Origin: Malurus cyaneus samueli
Lineage: Eukaryota; Chordata; Aves; Passeriformes; Maluridae
Assembly (NCBI GenBank): GCA_009741485.1
Contig: CM019237.1
Span: 50,096,050 to 50,160,049 of the forward strand
Direction: 5' to 3'
DNA length: 64,000 bases
Shown: piece after piece, positions 59,986 through 64,000 of the stretch
How the letters are laid out: each line of letters starts with the position of its first letter
Position numbering within the stretch: position 1 is the first letter of the stretch
Notes under the pieces: generated by a model
Told to the model about the DNA's origin: nothing
The model's database searches: none
What the model saw: the letters and a program-made list of their open reading frames with translations, nothing else
Position numbers and translations under genes: made by a program

Positions 59986-60060
59986 CAGATCTCCCTCTTC
60001 TCTCCTTTTCTCCAGGCTGACCAACCCCACCTCTCTCAGCCTGACTCCATTGCAGAAGTG
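59986..60060 (-). repeat. Small CR1 remnant
   Basis: TCTCCTTTTCTCCAGGCTGA followed by CCAACCCCACCTCTCTCAGC on the plus strand matches the same CR1 coding block seen in the three longer minus-strand copies. Confidence 0.7.
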
Positions 60061-63000
60061 CCCCAAGAAAAAGCCCTCAAATGTTAGTATAACCTCATAT
60101 CATGATAGAATGTTTCCCTAGTGTTGTGTGGACACAGAGTGCTTGCTAAAACCCCTTATTTACTGGGATCTTTCGCAAGCAGTGACAATCACATGGAGAA
60201 TCTCCTCAATAAACAGTTACTTGCTGTCTGGATGGCAACAATATCTTCATATGGATTGGCTGAGTCACCTTGAACTGCTGTTTTGCCAAATTGTTAAATA
60301 CAGCTCATAAATATTCTTATATAAAACTTGGACCTGGCCCTCCCAGGGTTGGTAATCCAGAGGGAAGCATGCAAATAATGCCTGTAGAGGCATCAGTCCA
60401 TTTCTGTAACTATCATTTCCACCTCATACTCAGCTGCAAATAGTAACTTTAAGGTTAGGTCGTGACATAAATGCTAGGCCTCACTGGGAATCTGGACATC
60501 TGACTTTCACAGAAAGGATCTGCTCTGTCTAAACCTATTTTTCGCAAGATAAGAGATGTCAATATCTTAATATACCGACAATGTCTCATCAGACCCAAAC
60601 AACTTTATCTGTCTTTGGACAGAGATGAGATTTCACATCTGACTTTCTTGGAATGAAATGTATTATTAGGTGACAGCTGATAACTTTATCAGCCGGGAAG
60701 CACCAGCTTCTTCTGCAAAAATCACTATCTTTATATCAGAAATATGAGAGAAAAAAAAATATATATAGTTTTGATCTTCATAGTTCCAATCATGGAAAAA
60801 ATGTGATTTTCAGTACCAGACAGAAGTTAAAATAAATCAAGAACTTTCCCTTAGGCGAAGTATGCTATTCATTTTCTATTTCTGAATTTAACTGAAATTA
60901 TGTGGGTTATCTGAATGCTTCCACTTTTAAACTAAGGAAGGCCTCATCATGGGGATTGGATTCTCTCCCAATGTAATATTCCAACAAGCACTTTCTTATC
61001 CTTGCCATGCCAGCCCAATGTAGATTCTTACCAGTATACTCCTTGGTGTATATGGGGTGCACACTCTCAGGAGCGCTGCATTCTGCACCAAATACCCTGA
61101 GAGCCACCAGCAGCAACCTCCAGTCTCCACACAGCTTTATGAGGCTGCCAGCAGAGCTACTGAACTGGAGCAAAATTGTTCAAAGTGGTGGAAATCTCAA
61201 TTTATCGAGGTGTTTATGATTCTGATGGAGAGAATGCATATGTTTAAAGCAAACAGAAATAGAATGCCTCTTTAAACAAAATATCTGGGCTAACTCAAGC
61301 TGTTGAGGTGTAGCTGTGCAGCTTCAAAGTGGAAGTCACACCATTTCATCCCACTTAAAATATACCAGCACTGCTTTCTCAAATGCACAAGGCTTTTTGT
61401 CACATGACATCACCCTCAATTAAAGACTTAGGCTGCTGGCAAAAGTCTGCAGTGATTTTTTTGAGAAAGGTGTTTTTAACAAAGCACTTCCCCTGCCTTG
61501 CAGCACACCTTGCATTCTCCCCATGAAAGCAGAGCTTCCCAGGATTCCTACGAACCTCCAAGCACATCTGTGGAAACATGATAAAGGACCAGAAAGAACA
61601 AAACACTGATATGAAAGAAGGGTAACAAAAGTGAAATAAATAAGCAGTGAAGGAGATGGAGGAGCAACAACCTATGAAACAAATACCCCAATTAATTATG
61701 CTTCAGGAAGTGTGGCCGCACTGCCAGCAAGGCAGGAGAGCCTCGCTGCAATACAGGTCTGTTTGCTCACGATTACAATTCTGAAGTTTCCAGTCCACCT
61801 ATGACAGCAGTGTTTAAATAAAGCTTAGCAAGGAAACATATTTTATCACCAAGACTACACACCACGCTCAGGGAATTATCTCCTTGCGCAGTCAAAGGAA
61901 TTTCTGTCTATTTCCTTTGGCTTCAGATTCCAGCCTGTAATGATTGATTTCCGGAGGAATGCTGTCAAATCCTATTCTTCTCCTGGAAACAATATAAAAA
62001 AAAGCTTGAAAAATAGTCAGAAGGACTTTTTTCAAATATGTGTTTAGCTACAGGTAACCCCCATGACAAGTAATCACCTCCTGGTCTGTCATTCCTAATC
62101 TTTTCTTACCATTTCTTTGATCTAAAGACAGCAAAGAGTCTTTTAATATATTTTTCACAGCTCTGTAACATTCTAAAGCATCTGATTACTCCATAAAACT
62201 GTATTATCCTACAACTAAAACCTCATAATGTTGCTCACATGCCAGTTAGTATTTTATACTATTAGTTAATGCAACATTAAGTGAGTGCAAATAAATCAGC
62301 TTAATTTGACAGTAATTCAGTACTGTAGTCAAAGATGAGCAAACCTACTTGGTTCAGCTTATAAACCTGAAAGAAAGTATACCAGGGAAGTGCTGGATGC
62401 TTAACTGGTTATGACCAAAAGGCCAACAAGAAATGTGAGGATAAAAGGATGGGACATAAAAGAACAGGGTAAAGTGTCTAAATTTAAATGCTTGTGTTGC
62501 CAAAATATCATAATAAAAAGTATCATGCAAAACATAATTGGCAATGCTAAAGCTGGAAGAACAGACTCAGAGATGAATGCAAATAAATGCATTTCAATTA
62601 TCTTATTAAATTTTACTGGTTGAAATAGATCCATTGCTTTAATAAATATTTTGACTACCCCCAGGATTTAATTTTCTGTTCTTAAACTTTTGGTTGCATT
62701 ATCCATCAAAGTCAATGCAGCCTCTAAGCTTTAAAAGGGAAAAAAAGAGATATTAGGTCTGTCTGCTTGCTTCCCAACTAATGAATTAGATCAACTAACA
62801 AAAATTGAAGAACTAATACATGTCAGAGAACAGAGCAAGTTATTCCAGTGCTATCTCTGTTATCAGCCATTACTAAGCACATGTTCAGATCCAAAGAGCG
62901 GAGAGAGAGGTCTGCCCCATATCCCCACCCCTCTCTCCCTCTACCTTCACTATTGCTGGAAACGATTTAACTTTCATAACTAATTTTAATTAGTTCTTTT

Positions 63001-64000
63001 AATTAATTGTAACCAGTTCCCACTAGTTAAGTTTTTTTCCACAGGCTTTTTTTGTTACTTTGATCATTAAATCACCAAAACCTTAAGTTTGCTAAAACTA
63101 ACCATGACAGACTTCAATAAATAGAGCCAAAGGGAACTGAAGATTGGACATCTGGGATCTTAAATTTATGGACCTTCAACGACATTGGAGTAACCAGAAG
63201 GTACAGAGGAGATTAAGGCCTGAAACCTGGATATTCCCTGTCTGAGGAGAAAAATCTGAATCAGTTCAAGAGGACGTGGTCTGAAGAAGGTAAGTGGTGG
63301 GAGCATACAGTCAAGAGGAAGGCCAGGAGCACCAAACACAGGTAAAGGAGTAGGTCAGAAACTGAGGAACTTTTCTTTCTGAAGCTGTTACCTTCAGGAA
63401 ACAGAGGCCAAAAAATTATGGTCAAACTTATAATTGTACTGTTCTCCTTCCAAATAAGAAATGGAAATATAAGTGATAAAAATCAGGTGGTGATTTGGAC
63501 TGGCATAAATGAATTTTTTCTGAGTCTAGAAGCACCAAGTGTAGCCATTGAAATGAGTAAATTTCTGTGAGTCAATACTTGTTCTTTCCATGAGCCCTTC
63601 ACCGAAACAAGGCTTGCAAAATTCAAACCAAATACATCCAACATAAGCCAGTCCAATATTCAGGGGTCTGCACAGAGCTCTGATTAGAGAGGAAACTGAG
63701 TGAAACCTCAGTGCTTTTGAATTTTAAACACTTAATTCTCAACCAAGCCATACATCTAATCTTACTCAGGTATTTCCTTTTAAATGAAGTAGGATTTAAC
63801 TGTTCATTTAACAGTTCACAAATGCAATGGCATTTGTCCCACAGCACTTTGCAGGAGGTAGGATCTCTGACCTTCAAGGGAGAATGCAAGAACCAGACTG
63901 TCCAGCCAAACAGATTTCTAGTGCAAATCAAGGCACGTGGCTACAATGACAAAAGTACAAGAAAATAAAGATTCAGTATTACAGCAGTCCCTGCATTCAG
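60061..64000. other. Intergenic, no gene recognised
   Basis: No supported gene, RNA or recent repeat up to the right edge of the window. Confidence 0.5.

Overview
This window is vertebrate nuclear DNA, almost certainly from a bird. The evidence is many truncated CR1 LINE copies with the avian 3' end, compact introns, a CpG-island promoter in AT-rich surroundings, and one long LTR with the TGTCCTGG...CCACGACA ends typical of avian endogenous retroviruses. I cannot name the species. The bacterial feature types (operons, CRISPR, ribosome binding sites) do not apply.

Only one gene is securely supported: NDUFA9, the 39-kDa accessory subunit of mitochondrial complex I, on the minus strand. Its start codon is at 25725 and its stop at 12446. 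All eleven coding exons could be placed with GT/AG boundaries and continuous phase. They give 1,131 nt, or 376 residues, against 377 in human. The promoter lies in a CpG island (about 25480-25850) with a YY1-type motif over the start codon, three NRF-1-like palindromes and two GC boxes.

Layout: 1-12.4 kb is intergenic, with about ten CR1 fragments and A-rich tracts. 12.4-25.7 kb is NDUFA9, with CR1 fragments in introns 1, 8 and 9 and an unassigned direct repeat pair in intron 1. 25.9-28.8 kb, just upstream of the promoter, holds a CpG-retaining CR1, an AT-rich tandem repeat, and an unidentified repeat family in three copies. Two of those copies face each other as an imperfect inverted repeat that keeps an aligned open frame. 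28.8-64 kb has no recognisable gene. It contains a solo LTR (36112-37413, 5-bp target duplication), two long CR1 copies (44.4-45.4 and 55.4-56.3 kb), a tandem duplication around the window's only N (45136), and two weak candidates for unrecognised transcribed or conserved sequence (45.6-46.15 kb and 57.26-57.46 kb).

The gene and its promoter make ordinary sense: NRF-1, YY1 and GC-box sites driving a nuclear gene for oxidative phosphorylation. The least explained part is the repeat family at 26.4-28.7 kb.
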